A stretch of DNA of 64,000 nucleotides, from contig CACGLI010000001.1 of NCBI GenBank assembly GCA_902573865.1, positions 1 through 64,000 of the forward strand, written 5' to 3'. The translations under genes were made by a program, and so were the position numbers. The stretch's first letter is position 1; each line of letters opens with the position of its first letter. The DNA comes from an uncultured Pelagibacteraceae bacterium. Its GTDB lineage: Bacteria > Pseudomonadota > Alphaproteobacteria > Pelagibacterales > Pelagibacteraceae. The notes beneath the pieces are model-generated. The model saw only the letters and a list, made by a program, of their open reading frames with translations. It was not told where the DNA came from and searched no databases. Shown here piece by piece: positions 42,598-52,884 of the stretch.

Positions 42598-44700
42598 ATG
42601 AATACTTCATTAGAACTTTTATATTTAATCATATTTACAGGTATTTTAGCGGTTGCTTATAGCTATATACTTTCTGGTCAAATTTTATCTTCAAATAATG
42701 GAAATGCTAAAATGCAGGAAATTGCAACAGCTATCCAAATTGGAGCGAAAGCTTATTTAAATAGGCAATATAAAACTATTGCTGTTGTTGGTTTCATAGT
42801 TCTTGTTATTGTAAGTTATTTTTTTAACATTCTTGTTGGACTTGGATATTTATTGGGAGCAACTTTATCAGGTGTTGCTGGCTATGTAGGAATGCTTATT
42901 TCTGTTGAAGCAAATGTAAGAACTGCAGAGGCCTCTAGAAAAAATTTACAGTCTGGTTTGTCTATAGCCTTTAAATCTGGAGCTATTACTGGTCTATTAG
43001 TTGCTGGTTTAGCATTATTAGCTATTTCAATTTACTATTTAATTTTAATTAATCTAAATGCGGGAGATCGCGAAATTATCAATGCATTAGTTGCGTTAGG
43101 ATTCGGTGCTTCTTTAATATCGATTTTTGCTAGATTGGGTGGTGGTATTTTTACAAAAGGAGCCGATGTAGGAGCTGATTTAGTTGGAAAAGTTGAAGCG
43201 GGTATACCAGAAGATGATCCAAGAAACCCAGCTGTTATCGCAGATAATGTTGGTGACAATGTTGGCGATTGCGCAGGTATGGCAGCAGATTTATTTGAAA
43301 CTTATGCTGTTACGATAGTTGCAACTATGGTGTTAGCTTCAATCTTCTTTCCTAATGACTCTAATATGATGATATATCCTTTAGCGATAGGGGGATCATG
43401 TATAATTACATCAATAATTGGGACTTGGTTTGTAAGATTAGGCAAAAGTCAAAATATTATGGGAGCATTATATAAAGGCTTTATTGCAACAGCAGTTTTG
43501 TCATTATTAATTCTTTACCCAATAACAGACTCTTCTATAGGATTAGAAAAAAATTATAGTTTAAACAATACCTCTTTTAACGGATTAGATTTATACATTT
43601 GTGCAATAGCAGGTTTAGTTGTTACCGGTTTAATAATTTGGGTAACTGAGTATTATACTGGTACAAATTATCGTCCTGTTAAAAGTGTAGCGAAATCATC
43701 TACAACGGGTCATGGAACTAATGTAATTCAAGGGTTAGCGATATCTCTTGAAGCCACGGCTCTACCGGCAATCATTATTGTGATTGGCATACTTTATACA
43801 AATCATTTAGCTGGTTTATACGGTATAGCAATTGCAGTTACTTCGATGCTTGCATTAACTGGTATGGTTGTTGCACTTGATGCTTATGGACCTGTAACTG
43901 ATAACGCCGGTGGGATAGCAGAAATGTCAAAACTTCCAAAAAATGTAAGAAAAACTACAGATGCATTAGATGCAGTAGGAAACACAACCAAAGCTGTCAC
44001 CAAAGGATATGCTATTGGCTCTGCTGGTTTAGGTGCTTTAGTATTATTCGCTGCTTACACGGAAGATATAAAATATTATTCTAAAGATAGTACATCATCT
44101 TTGTATGGTTTAGTGGTTGACTTTGATTTATCAAATCCATTTGTTGTAGTTGGGTTATTATTAGGAGGTTTGTTACCTTATCTTTTTGGGTCTATGGGAA
44201 TGCAAGCGGTCGGTAGAGCAGGAGGTGCTGTTGTTTTAGAAGTAAGGCGTCAATTCAAAAAAATTCCAGGTATTATGAAAGGTAAAAGAAAACCAGACTA
44301 TGGAAGATTAGTTGATTTGTTAACAAAGGCTGCAATTAAAGAAATGGTTATTCCATCTCTTTTACCAGTTTTATCACCTATAGTACTTTATTTCATAATT
44401 TTTTCTATTGGTGGAAAAGTAGCTGCTCTATCAGCTTTAGGAGCTATGTTATTAGGAGTAATCGTAACAGGTTTATTTGTTGCAATCTCAATGACAGCTG
44501 GGGGTGGTGCATGGGATAACGCGAAAAAATATATAGAGGACGGTAACTTTGGTGGAAAAGGTTCAGAGGCACACAAAGCAGCAGTCACTGGTGATACAGT
44601 AGGAGATCCTTATAAAGATACAGCTGGTCCAGCAGTTAATCCAATGATTAAAATCACAAATATTGTAGCTCTATTATTGCTCTCAGTAATTGCTCACTAA
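42598..44700 (+). CDS. hppA: Membrane-bound H+-translocating pyrophosphatase (K+-independent type by motif)
   Basis: [73 protein letters not shown]. Start set at ATG 42598 within ORF 42523..44700. Confidence 0.97.
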   Translation: MNTSLELLYLIIFTGILAVAYSYILSGQILSSNNGNAKMQEIATAIQIGAKAYLNRQYKTIAVVGFIVLVIVSYFFNILVGLGYLLGATLSGVAGYVGMLISVEANVRTAEASRKNLQSGLSIAFKSGAITGLLVAGLALLAISIYYLILINLNAGDREIINALVALGFGASLISIFARLGGGIFTKGADVGADLVGKVEAGIPEDDPRNPAVIADNVGDNVGDCAGMAADLFETYAVTIVATMVLASIFFPNDSNMMIYPLAIGGSCIITSIIGTWFVRLGKSQNIMGALYKGFIATAVLSLLILYPITDSSIGLEKNYSLNNTSFNGLDLYICAIAGLVVTGLIIWVTEYYTGTNYRPVKSVAKSSTTGHGTNVIQGLAISLEATALPAIIIVIGILYTNHLAGLYGIAIAVTSMLALTGMVVALDAYGPVTDNAGGIAEMSKLPKNVRKTTDALDAVGNTTKAVTKGYAIGSAGLGALVLFAAYTEDIKYYSKDSTSSLYGLVVDFDLSNPFVVVGLLLGGLLPYLFGSMGMQAVGRAGGAVVLEVRRQFKKIPGIMKGKRKPDYGRLVDLLTKAAIKEMVIPSLLPVLSPIVLYFIIFSIGGKVAALSALGAMLLGVIVTGLFVAISMTAGGGAWDNAKKYIEDGNFGGKGSEAHKAAVTGDTVGDPYKDTAGPAVNPMIKITNIVALLLLSVIAH

Positions 44701-45146
44701 AATTTGTTTTTTCCGTACATTTTTTGCCTAATACTTCCGAGGAATCTATTAACAAAGCTTTTTTGATTTCTTATATTAGGAGTAACTTTTTTAGTAAATT
44801 TTAAATTTTTCATGTCTGCTTTATTGAGAAATTCTTTTTTTTTTAGAATTCCTCTTTCATTGAAGGTCAATACTACTACATTGTTATCTTTAAGAACTTG
44901 TTGACCAAATTTGTGAAGATTTCCTTTTCCTATAGTTCTTTCAAAATAATACCAGGTATTATCATTATCCAGAGATTTTGAGTGTGGATAGCCTAATAGA
45001 GTTCTAGTATCGTTGATATTGGTGAAATCTACTTTAAGTAAGTTATATCTGTTTTCTAGATAATTAATTCCATGATTTTTTGTGCTCTTTTTTATTTGAC
45101 AATTTTGTAATAATAATAAAATTAAAGATATATATATAATTTTCAT
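44697..45146 (-). CDS. bamE: SmpA/OmlA (BamE)-family outer membrane lipoprotein
   Basis: Lipobox [28 protein letters not shown]; start set at MKIIYIS (45146) within ORF to 45170. Confidence 0.83.
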   Translation of the reverse strand: MKIIYISLILLLLQNCQIKKSTKNHGINYLENRYNLLKVDFTNINDTRTLLGYPHSKSLDNDNTWYYFERTIGKGNLHKFGQQVLKDNNVVVLTFNERGILKKKEFLNKADMKNLKFTKKVTPNIRNQKSFVNRFLGSIRQKMYGKNKF

Positions 45147-45665
45147 ATGTTTAGTTTCTATAAAACACACTATACCGAACTTTATACCACAATAGCAAAT
45201 CTTTCTCGAGAAAAAATGTTTTACGACGCTTTAAAACTAGATGACAAGCTGGAAACTCGTATTTATCTTATTTTTATACATTTTTCATTAGTCTTTAACA
45301 TATTGAAGAAAAAAAATATTTCTAAAAAAATAACACAGGATATTTTCGATAATTTATTCCAAAATATTGAATACCATTTTAGAGAACTAGGAATGGGCGA
45401 TGTCTCAGTAAACAAAAAAATGAAGGACTTAAATAGAATATTTTACGATATTCTTTTAAAAATTCAAAATCTTGACGATGGTAATAAATCTGGAATTAAT
45501 ATAAGTATAGTAAATAAGTATTTAATTATTAATTCAGAATTGCTAACAAATAATGATGTTTTAAAGAAATATTTTGAAGATTTCTATAATTTCTGCTTTA
45601 ATTTAGACAGTAAAGATATTATAAAAGGTAAAATTAACTATAAATACAAATATGGCCGTACCTAA
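45147..45665 (+). CDS. Ubiquinol-cytochrome c chaperone family protein (CBP3-like)
   Basis: [39 protein letters not shown] and [18 protein letters not shown] match CBP3 family pattern. Confidence 0.83.
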   Translation: MFSFYKTHYTELYTTIANLSREKMFYDALKLDDKLETRIYLIFIHFSLVFNILKKKNISKKITQDIFDNLFQNIEYHFRELGMGDVSVNKKMKDLNRIFYDILLKIQNLDDGNKSGINISIVNKYLIINSELLTNNDVLKKYFEDFYNFCFNLDSKDIIKGKINYKYKYGRT

Positions 45666-45825
45666 ACGTAAAACCACCGTATCGAAAAGAAATAAACGAA
45701 GATCACATCATAGAATAAAAAGTGTGAATATCATAGAAGATAAAAAAAGTGGTGAATATAAATTATCTCATCATATTGATCTTAAGACCGGCTTTTACAA
45801 AGGCAAAAAAATCTTAGATATTTAA
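45652..45825 (+). CDS. rpmF: 50S ribosomal protein L32 (not in the supplied ORF track, 57 aa)
   Basis: Read by eye: [57 protein letters not shown]. Confidence 0.95.
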   Translation: MAVPKRKTTVSKRNKRRSHHRIKSVNIIEDKKSGEYKLSHHIDLKTGFYKGKKILDI

Positions 45826-45832
45826 TTAGATT

Positions 45833-46867
45833 ATGAGTAAAAAAATTACTATTGCTATTGATGCAATGGGTGGGGAGGATGCTCCTTCGAAAAATATAGC
45901 TGGTTTAGATTTATTTATAAAAAAAAATAAAAATAAAAAAGATTTTTTTTTTAATATTTTTGGCGATCAAGAAAAAATCAATGATGAATTAAATAAAAAT
46001 AAAACAAGTAAAGAAAATATAAAGATTTTTCACACAACTTCAGTTGTTTCAGATGAGGAAAGCCCATTAAAAGCGATTAAAAATTCTAAAAATAGTAGCA
46101 TGTGGAATGCAGTTAACTCTCAACTAAATGTTGGTTCAGATATAACTGTTTCCGCAGGCAATACAGGGGTATTATTTGTTATTTCTAAAATGATTTTAAA
46201 AAATATCGACAAAATAAGTAGACCAGCTTTAGCAGCGTTATGGCCAAATAAAAAAGGTACTAATGTTGTCTTAGACTTAGGTGCAAATGTAGAATGTGAT
46301 GAAAATAATCTTGTTGAGTTTGCAGAAATGGGGGCAGCTTTATATAAGTCGTTGTTTATAAGTGAGGTTCCTAAAGTTGCACTTCTTAACATAGGTTCAG
46401 AGGAAATAAAAGGAACGGACACAATAAAAAAAGCTTATAATATTTTAAATAAAATTAGTGAAAGAGGTGACTTCCACTTTAATGGATATATTGAAGGTAA
46501 TAAAATTCCAGAAGGAGAGTCAAATGTTATTGTGACAGACGGTTTTACTGGAAACGTTGCTTTAAAAACTGCCGAAGGAACAGCAAAATTTTTAACAGAT
46601 ACTTTAAAAAATGTCGTTTCAGAAAATATTATATCTAAAATTTTAATTTCGTTTTCTTATTTTAGTCTCAAAAAATTTAAAAATAAACTTGATCCGAGAA
46701 AGTTCAATGGTGCAATTTTTTTAGGTTTAAGTGGACCAGTAGTAAAAAGTCATGGTGCTACAGATAAAATAGGTTTCTATTATGCGATAGATTTATGTTA
46801 TAAAATTGTAAAGGGAAATCTTATGAAAGAAATTAAAAATAATCTTTCACATCTAAATGAAAAATAA
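45833..46867 (+). CDS. plsX: Phosphate acyltransferase PlsX
   Basis: ITIAIDAMGGEDAPSKNI; SAGNTGVLFVIS; VTDGFTGNVALKTAEG. Confidence 0.96.
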   Translation: MSKKITIAIDAMGGEDAPSKNIAGLDLFIKKNKNKKDFFFNIFGDQEKINDELNKNKTSKENIKIFHTTSVVSDEESPLKAIKNSKNSSMWNAVNSQLNVGSDITVSAGNTGVLFVISKMILKNIDKISRPALAALWPNKKGTNVVLDLGANVECDENNLVEFAEMGAALYKSLFISEVPKVALLNIGSEEIKGTDTIKKAYNILNKISERGDFHFNGYIEGNKIPEGESNVIVTDGFTGNVALKTAEGTAKFLTDTLKNVVSENIISKILISFSYFSLKKFKNKLDPRKFNGAIFLGLSGPVVKSHGATDKIGFYYAIDLCYKIVKGNLMKEIKNNLSHLNEK

Positions 46868-47156
46868 TTCAAGAAATATAACAAAAAAAGATATTTCTAA
46901 ATCAATATATTCAAAGTTTGGAACCTCTGAAAAAACTATTTCATTATTTGTAGATAATCTTTTCAATATATTAAAAATAATTTTAAAAAAAGAAAAAAAA
47001 TTTAATTTAAAAAATATTGGCACATTTAAAATTTTAAATAAATCACAAAGAATAGGAAGAAATCCCAAAACAGGTGAACATCATGTAATATCCGAAAGAA
47101 AGTCTATCTCTTTCAAAGTTTCTGAAGGTTTGAGAAATAAAATTAATAATGAATAA
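46857..47156 (+). CDS. ihfA: HU/IHF-family DNA-binding protein, IHF alpha-like
   Basis: NIGTFKILNKSQRIGRNPKTGE; position plsX-[ ]-ihfA-merR. Confidence 0.9.
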   Translation: MKNNSRNITKKDISKSIYSKFGTSEKTISLFVDNLFNILKIILKKEKKFNLKNIGTFKILNKSQRIGRNPKTGEHHVISERKSISFKVSEGLRNKINNE

Positions 47157-47535
47157 AAACAATAAATTTCTTAAAATTTCTGAAGTTACAAAAATTTTAG
47201 GCCTAGTTGACAACAATAATAAAAACATGACGCATATTCTTCGTTTTTGGGAAAAAAACTTCAAAGAAATTAATCCATTGAAATTGAATGGCAACACTAG
47301 ATATTATAATCAAGAATTATTAGAAAAATTAAAATTAATTAAACATCTTTTAAAAGAAAAAGGTATGACTATTAAAGGTGTTAAATTAGTTCTAAAAAAA
47401 GGAATTTATTCTCTTGACGATTATCATTCATTTAATGTAAAGGATGATTATTTAAAAAAAAATTTAATTGAAAGAACTAAAAAAATTTTAAATAAGATCA
47501 GAAAGATTAAAAATGGCAAAAAAAACACACATTAA
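47149..47535 (+). CDS. MerR-family transcriptional regulator
   Basis: KISEVTKILGL...HILRFWEKNFKEINPLKLNGNTRYYNQELLEKL. Confidence 0.92.
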   Translation: MNKNNKFLKISEVTKILGLVDNNNKNMTHILRFWEKNFKEINPLKLNGNTRYYNQELLEKLKLIKHLLKEKGMTIKGVKLVLKKGIYSLDDYHSFNVKDDYLKKNLIERTKKILNKIRKIKNGKKNTH

Positions 47536-47704
47536 AGTAAGATTGGTTCCAGAAACCAAACCCGATAGTGCATTTATTTATTATGCTAAAAAACCAACAA
47601 AGGGTGAAAAAGCAAAGAATAAATTAAAACTTAGAAAGTATAACCCAAATACAAAAAAACACGAAATTTTCGTTGAAAAAAAATTACCACCTCATAGTAA
47701 GTAA
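47513..47704 (+). CDS. rpmG: 50S ribosomal protein L33
   Basis: KTHIKVRLVPETKPDSAFIYYAKKPTKGEKAKNKLKLRKYNPNTKKHEIFVEKK. Confidence 0.92.
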   Translation: MAKKTHIKVRLVPETKPDSAFIYYAKKPTKGEKAKNKLKLRKYNPNTKKHEIFVEKKLPPHSK

Positions 47705-47986
47705 TTATCTCTTTTTAAAATTTTTAAACTCATACTCTATAAAACCTCTAATCATAGATTTCCATATTCTTAGAGTTATATTAGTATCGATCTTCATTTT
47801 TTTCGATTTTTTTTTAATTCTTAGTAAAATTATTTTAATTCTTTTTTTATCAACAATGTCCTTTTTAAATCTTTTATTTTTAATTATTTGATCAACTAAA
47901 TTTGATCTCAGTTTTATAATCTTTAATAATTTTATATCTAAATTATCTAATTTTTTTCTTATCTTTCTTATATTTTTATTTTTCAT
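47705..47986 (-). CDS. Chorismate mutase (AroQ type)
   Basis: IRKKLDNLDIKLLKIIKLRSNLVDQIIKNKR; small helical protein. Confidence 0.85.
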   Translation of the reverse strand: MKNKNIRKIRKKLDNLDIKLLKIIKLRSNLVDQIIKNKRFKKDIVDKKRIKIILLRIKKKSKKMKIDTNITLRIWKSMIRGFIEYEFKNFKKR

Positions 47987-48039
47987 AGCGACATTAATTA
48001 TATATCTGATTTTTAATTTTCATTATATAGATATAAAAA

Positions 48040-49041
48040 ATGTATAAAAAAGAATATAATTTAGTCACTTATTGGTTATCAATTTCACTCATATTAGTGT
48101 TATTTATGATTTCTATCGGTGGCCTTACTCGTTTAACAGGTTCTGGACTATCTATAACTGAGTGGGAGATTTTTAAAGGAATTTTTCCACCAATAACTCA
48201 TAATAGATGGAACGAATATTTTTTATTATATAAACAAATTCCACAGTTTAAACTTTTAAATCCTGAAATGAGTTTAAATGAATTTAAAATTATCTTTTAT
48301 TGGGAATATTTTCATAGATTATTAGGAAGATTAATTGGTATATTTTTTTTAATACCATTAATTTATTTTACAATTAAAAAGGTTTTAAAAAAAAATGACT
48401 TAATTACATTTTATTTTATATTTCTTTTAATTTGTTTACAGGGTTTGATTGGATGGTATATGGTTCAAAGCGGTTTAGTAAATAATGTAACTGTGAGCCA
48501 TTATAGATTGTCAGCACATTTATTAATGGCCTTTATAATAATCGGATTAATTTTCTGGTCTTTATTAAATTATTTATACTTAAGAAAAGATAATAACCAA
48601 GTTGAAAAAGATAAAACTTTTTTTAACTTATTGATATCTTTAATATTTTTACAAATATTTTTTGGTGCATTAGTTTCGGGATTAGATGCTGGAAGAATTT
48701 ATCAAACTTGGCCACTTATGAATGACAACTATTATCCTGATGACATTAAAATCATAAATTTATTCGATTTAGATAATCGAAGTTCAGTTCAATTTATACA
48801 TAGAAATTTAGCTTATTTTTTATTTATATATACACTGTTTCTAGGGGTACTAATTTTCTACAAGCACAAATATTTGATTAATTGCTATTTGATTGTTTTT
48901 GCATTTATTTTAATTCAAATATTTTTAGGAATTATTACTTTATTATCAGGCATTAATAATTATATCGCATTACTTCACCAATTAAGTGGTGTAGCTTTAT
49001 TTTTAAGTTCTATATTTCTTAGATTTAAATTGACATTATAA
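48040..49041 (+). CDS. ctaA: Heme A synthase (COX15/CtaA)
   Basis: GGLTRLTGSGLSITEWEIFKGIFPP; EYFHRLLGRLIG; ALVSGLDAGRIYQTWPLM. Confidence 0.96.
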   Translation: MYKKEYNLVTYWLSISLILVLFMISIGGLTRLTGSGLSITEWEIFKGIFPPITHNRWNEYFLLYKQIPQFKLLNPEMSLNEFKIIFYWEYFHRLLGRLIGIFFLIPLIYFTIKKVLKKNDLITFYFIFLLICLQGLIGWYMVQSGLVNNVTVSHYRLSAHLLMAFIIIGLIFWSLLNYLYLRKDNNQVEKDKTFFNLLISLIFLQIFFGALVSGLDAGRIYQTWPLMNDNYYPDDIKIINLFDLDNRSSVQFIHRNLAYFLFIYTLFLGVLIFYKHKYLINCYLIVFAFILIQIFLGIITLLSGINNYIALLHQLSGVALFLSSIFLRFKLTL

Positions 49042-49058
49042 ACTTTACCTTGTAATTA
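49030..49058 (+). promoter_or_regulatory. Possible rplM-rpsI promoter with perfect TTGACA -35 inside the ctaA stop region
   Basis: TTGACA at 49030-49035; AT-rich candidate -10 (TAATTA) after 17 nt, which is a weak match. Confidence 0.35.
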
Positions 49059-49069
49059 TGCGCATCTAA

Positions 49070-49528
49070 ATGACCCCGTTTGTAAAAAAAAAAGAAATAA
49101 AAAATAATTGGTATCTAGTGGATGCTAATAATCTAATTGTTGGAAGATTAGCAGCATTTATATCAAAAGTGTTAAGAGGTAAAAATAAGACAACATACAA
49201 CCCACATATAGATAATGGTGATTATGTTATAGTCACAAATGTTAATAAAATAAAATTTTCAGGTAATAAATTTTCAGATAAAAAATATTATAAGCATACC
49301 GGGTTTCCTGGCGGAATAAAAAATTTCTCACCTCAGGACTTGGAAAAAAAAAATAAAACTAATGAAATTCTTAAACTAGCTGTTAAAAGAATGTTACCAG
49401 GTGGTCCGTTAGCAAAAAAACAACTTTCAAAATTAAAGATTTATCCTGGAGAAAAACATCCTCACGATATTCAGAATCCTACTGTTATAGATTTTAAAAA
49501 AAATAACAAAAAAAATTCAGTTACATAA
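49070..49528 (+). CDS. rplM: 50S ribosomal protein L13
   Basis: NNWYLVDANNLIVGRLAAFISKVLRGKNKTTYNPHIDNGDYVIV. Confidence 0.96.
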   Translation: MTPFVKKKEIKNNWYLVDANNLIVGRLAAFISKVLRGKNKTTYNPHIDNGDYVIVTNVNKIKFSGNKFSDKKYYKHTGFPGGIKNFSPQDLEKKNKTNEILKLAVKRMLPGGPLAKKQLSKLKIYPGEKHPHDIQNPTVIDFKKNNKKNSVT

Positions 49529-49529
49529 G

Positions 49530-49973
49530 ATGGAAAATATCTCTAATAATACAGAAATAAAAAACAAAAAGATTAAATTAGATTTTAAAGATAGCAAATA
49601 TGCAACGGGTAGAAGAAAAAAATCAATTGCAAGAGTTTGGGTGAAAAAGGGTTCAGGGAATATTTATGTTAATGGTTTGGTTCTAAAAGATTATTTCAAG
49701 AGACCAACTCATCAATTATTAGTTTCACGACCACTTGAAGTTTCTAAAGTCTCAACTAATTATGATATCAAGTGCAGTGTGAAAGGCGGCGGAATGTCTG
49801 GCCAAGCTGGAGCAATAATTTTAGGAATTTCAAGAGCTTTAGTAAATCATGACAATGGATTAAAAAAGATACTTAAAAAAGAAAAATTAACAACTAGAGA
49901 CTCCAGAACAGTAGAAAGAAAGAAATACGGCCATAGAAAAGCTCGAAGAAGCTTTCAGTTTTCGAAAAGATAA
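49530..49973 (+). CDS. rpsI: 30S ribosomal protein S9
   Basis: YATGRRKKSIARVWVKKGSG; DSRTVERKKYGHRKARRSFQFSKR. Confidence 0.97.
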   Translation: MENISNNTEIKNKKIKLDFKDSKYATGRRKKSIARVWVKKGSGNIYVNGLVLKDYFKRPTHQLLVSRPLEVSKVSTNYDIKCSVKGGGMSGQAGAIILGISRALVNHDNGLKKILKKEKLTTRDSRTVERKKYGHRKARRSFQFSKR

Positions 49974-50021
49974 ATCATTTAATTTTTATATTTTTATTCT
50001 AAGTGGTATAAGAAAAGTAAT

Positions 50022-51041
50022 ATGCCAAATCAAATTATTAAAGTTGCTGTTATTGGATCAACTGGTTTTGTTGGTTTAGAACTTGTTTATCTATTAACAA
50101 AACATCCAAAAGTCAAAATAGAATATTTGTGTTCTAAAAGCCATCCTGGAAAAAAAATTAATTTATTTGATAAGAGAATTAAAAAAAGATTGCCAAATCT
50201 TATCAATGAGAAAAAAGTTAAATGGAATAATGTTGATGTTGTTTTCCTTTCATTGCCAAATGGAAATGCTCAGATAATAACGAAGAAATTATTTACAAAA
50301 TATAATCATTTAAAATTTATAGATTTATCAGCAGACTTTAGAATAAAAAAACCAAAAATTTTCAAAAAGTGGTACCTAAAGGAACATAAAGCTAAAGGTT
50401 TAATTAAGAATGCAATTTATTCGATACCTGAATTTACTGAAAAAAAAATATCAAAATATAGAATTATTTCAAATCCAGGCTGCTATGCAACATCAATTCA
50501 ATTGGTTTTGAAACCTTTATTAATGAAGAAATTGGTTAAGAAAAATTCAATTACGATTGATTCAAAATCGGGATATTCAGGGGCAGGAAAGAATTTTCTT
50601 AAAAAATTTGACGCAAATAATTTTTTTAATTCCTGTGCATCTTACAGTGTATACAAACACAGACATATGGCTGAGATCGACCAAGAACTTAGAATTTCTA
50701 ATTATTCTTTCAACCCTCATATAATACCAACTTATAGAGGTATTATTTCAAGTATTTATATAGATGTAAAAAATAACAAAATTGCAGGAAAATTTTTTAA
50801 AACACTAAAAAATTTCTACAAAAAAAAAATTTTTGTTCAAATAAAAGGTTTAAATAAAAGCCTAGGTACAAATAATGTTTTAAACACAAACAAGTGTCAA
50901 ATTACAATTAATCAAAGTATAAATTCAAAGAAAATAATTATTTTTTCAGCAATAGATAATTTAGTAAAGGGCGCAGCTGGTCAAGCTATCCAAAATATGA
51001 ATTTACTCTTTAATCTTAAAGAAAATAAGGGATTAAAATGA
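50022..51041 (+). CDS. argC: N-acetyl-gamma-glutamyl-phosphate reductase
   Basis: VAVIGSTGFVGLELVYLL; ISNPGCYATSIQL; KGAAGQAIQNMNL. Confidence 0.96.
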   Translation: MPNQIIKVAVIGSTGFVGLELVYLLTKHPKVKIEYLCSKSHPGKKINLFDKRIKKRLPNLINEKKVKWNNVDVVFLSLPNGNAQIITKKLFTKYNHLKFIDLSADFRIKKPKIFKKWYLKEHKAKGLIKNAIYSIPEFTEKKISKYRIISNPGCYATSIQLVLKPLLMKKLVKKNSITIDSKSGYSGAGKNFLKKFDANNFFNSCASYSVYKHRHMAEIDQELRISNYSFNPHIIPTYRGIISSIYIDVKNNKIAGKFFKTLKNFYKKKIFVQIKGLNKSLGTNNVLNTNKCQITINQSINSKKIIIFSAIDNLVKGAAGQAIQNMNLLFNLKENKGLK

Positions 51042-51595
51042 AATACCTATTAATTTTGTTTATTATTTTAACTTCATGCACCTCTTCAAAAAGAGTATTT
51101 ATTTGTGGTGATCATGAATGCATCAACAAAGAAGAAGCAAAATTATTTTTTGAACAAAATCTATCAATTGAAGTAAAAATTATAAAAAAAAAGAAAGAAA
51201 ATTATTTTAATTTAGTAAAATTAAATACTGAGTCTTCCAATCAAAACCAAAATATTAAGATTGTTAAACATAATGAAAATAAGAAAATTAAAAAATTAAA
51301 TAAAAAAGAAATAGTCGAAAAGAAAAGAGAAATTAAAGAGATAAAAAAAAAATTAAAAAAAGAGAACAAAAAAACAGTAAAAAAATTATCCTCAAAAGAT
51401 AAAGTTGTCCCGAGTATTTCTGAGAAATCAAATGAGATATTAAAAAAATCAAAAAACACGATTGTTAAAAAGAAAATAAATAATAAAGAAAATATTTGTA
51501 ATATTTTAGAAAAATGCGATATAGAGGAAATATCTAGATATTTAATTAAAAAAGGAAAAAATAAAGATTATCCAAATATTTCTTTAATAAATTAA
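51038..51595 (+). CDS. Lysine-rich putative lipoprotein, unknown function
   Basis: Signal peptide with lipobox LTSC (MKYLLILFIILTSCTSSKRVFICGDHECINKEEAK); low-complexity K/E/N middle. Confidence 0.8.
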   Translation: MKYLLILFIILTSCTSSKRVFICGDHECINKEEAKLFFEQNLSIEVKIIKKKKENYFNLVKLNTESSNQNQNIKIVKHNENKKIKKLNKKEIVEKKREIKEIKKKLKKENKKTVKKLSSKDKVVPSISEKSNEILKKSKNTIVKKKINNKENICNILEKCDIEEISRYLIKKGKNKDYPNISLIN

Positions 51596-52884
51596 TGAAA
51601 AAAAAAATTAATATAGCTATTTGTGGTTTAGGTAATATTGGTTCGTATTTATACAAATATTTAATTAAAAATAAGAGACAATTAACTGAAAAAAACAGAT
51701 CGATTCCTAATATACTTTTAGTTTATGCAAAGAATAAAAAAAAGAAAAGAAATTTATCAATTCCAAAAAAAAGATGGGCGAAAAACTTTGATGAAATAAT
51801 TAAAAATAAGCACATCGATCTTATTATAGAATTAATTGGAGGATCCGAAGGGGCAGCAAAGAATTTAGTTTTTAAAGCTTTAAAAAACAAAAAACATGTG
51901 GTCACCGCTAACAAAGCTCTTATAGCAAAATACGGTGATCAACTTGCTAATATTGCTGAAAAAAATAAAGTTAATTTGGAATTCGAAGCATCAGTCTGTG
52001 GAGGAGTTCCAATAATTCGATCTTTAAAAGAGGGACTTATTGCCAATAAGATTCACAAAATTTATGGAATATTTAATGGTACTTCAAATTATATATTATC
52101 GTCTATGGATAAACAAAATAAAAATTTTAAAGAAGTATTAGAAGATGCAAAAAAATTAGGTTACGCTGAAAGTAATCCTCGTGCAGACTTAAATGGTGAT
52201 GATGTTTCTTCGAAATTAAAAATATTATCAGCTTTGTGTTTTAATTCTTTTTTAAATAATAACATTCATGTTGAAGGTATAAAAAATATAGATAAAGATG
52301 ATATCTTGAATGCTAATAAATTAGGATATAAGATAAAACTTTTAGGCTATTCAGAGTTAATAAATAATTCAATTAATCAAAGAGTTCATCCAACATTCAT
52401 TAAAAAGAGTTCTTATATAGCAAGCATAGATGGTGTCCTTAATGCGGTAATTGTTGAGGGTAGTCCTGTAGGTCAAAGTGTAATCCAAGGTGAAGGAGCG
52501 GGACCCGCCGCCACTACTTCAGCTTTAATTTCTGACATTTCATCAATATTAAGAGGGAATATCAAATTTCCTTTTTCAATATCAAACAATCAAAGAAAAA
52601 AATTTAAATTTAAAAATATTAATGAAAGAAATTTTTCAGCTTATTTAAGATTTGAAGTTTTAGATAAACCAGGTGTTTTGTCCAATATAACAAGTGTTTT
52701 CTCTGCTAACAAAGTATCAGTTAAGAGATTAATTCAAAATCCTAATAGGAATAAAGGATCATCCTCAATTATTATTATAACCCACTCTGCGAAGGATAAA
52801 TCACTAAATAAAATATTAAAGTCTGTAGATAAAAAATCTTATATCTTAAAAAAATCAAAACTAATAAGAATTGATGACAACTAA
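51595..52884 (+). CDS. hom: Homoserine dehydrogenase
   Basis: NIAICGLGNIGSYLYKYL; VVTANKALIAKYG; GIFNGTSNYILSSM; C-terminal ACT. Confidence 0.96.
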   Translation: MKKKINIAICGLGNIGSYLYKYLIKNKRQLTEKNRSIPNILLVYAKNKKKKRNLSIPKKRWAKNFDEIIKNKHIDLIIELIGGSEGAAKNLVFKALKNKKHVVTANKALIAKYGDQLANIAEKNKVNLEFEASVCGGVPIIRSLKEGLIANKIHKIYGIFNGTSNYILSSMDKQNKNFKEVLEDAKKLGYAESNPRADLNGDDVSSKLKILSALCFNSFLNNNIHVEGIKNIDKDDILNANKLGYKIKLLGYSELINNSINQRVHPTFIKKSSYIASIDGVLNAVIVEGSPVGQSVIQGEGAGPAATTSALISDISSILRGNIKFPFSISNNQRKKFKFKNINERNFSAYLRFEVLDKPGVLSNITSVFSANKVSVKRLIQNPNRNKGSSSIIIITHSAKDKSLNKILKSVDKKSYILKKSKLIRIDDN

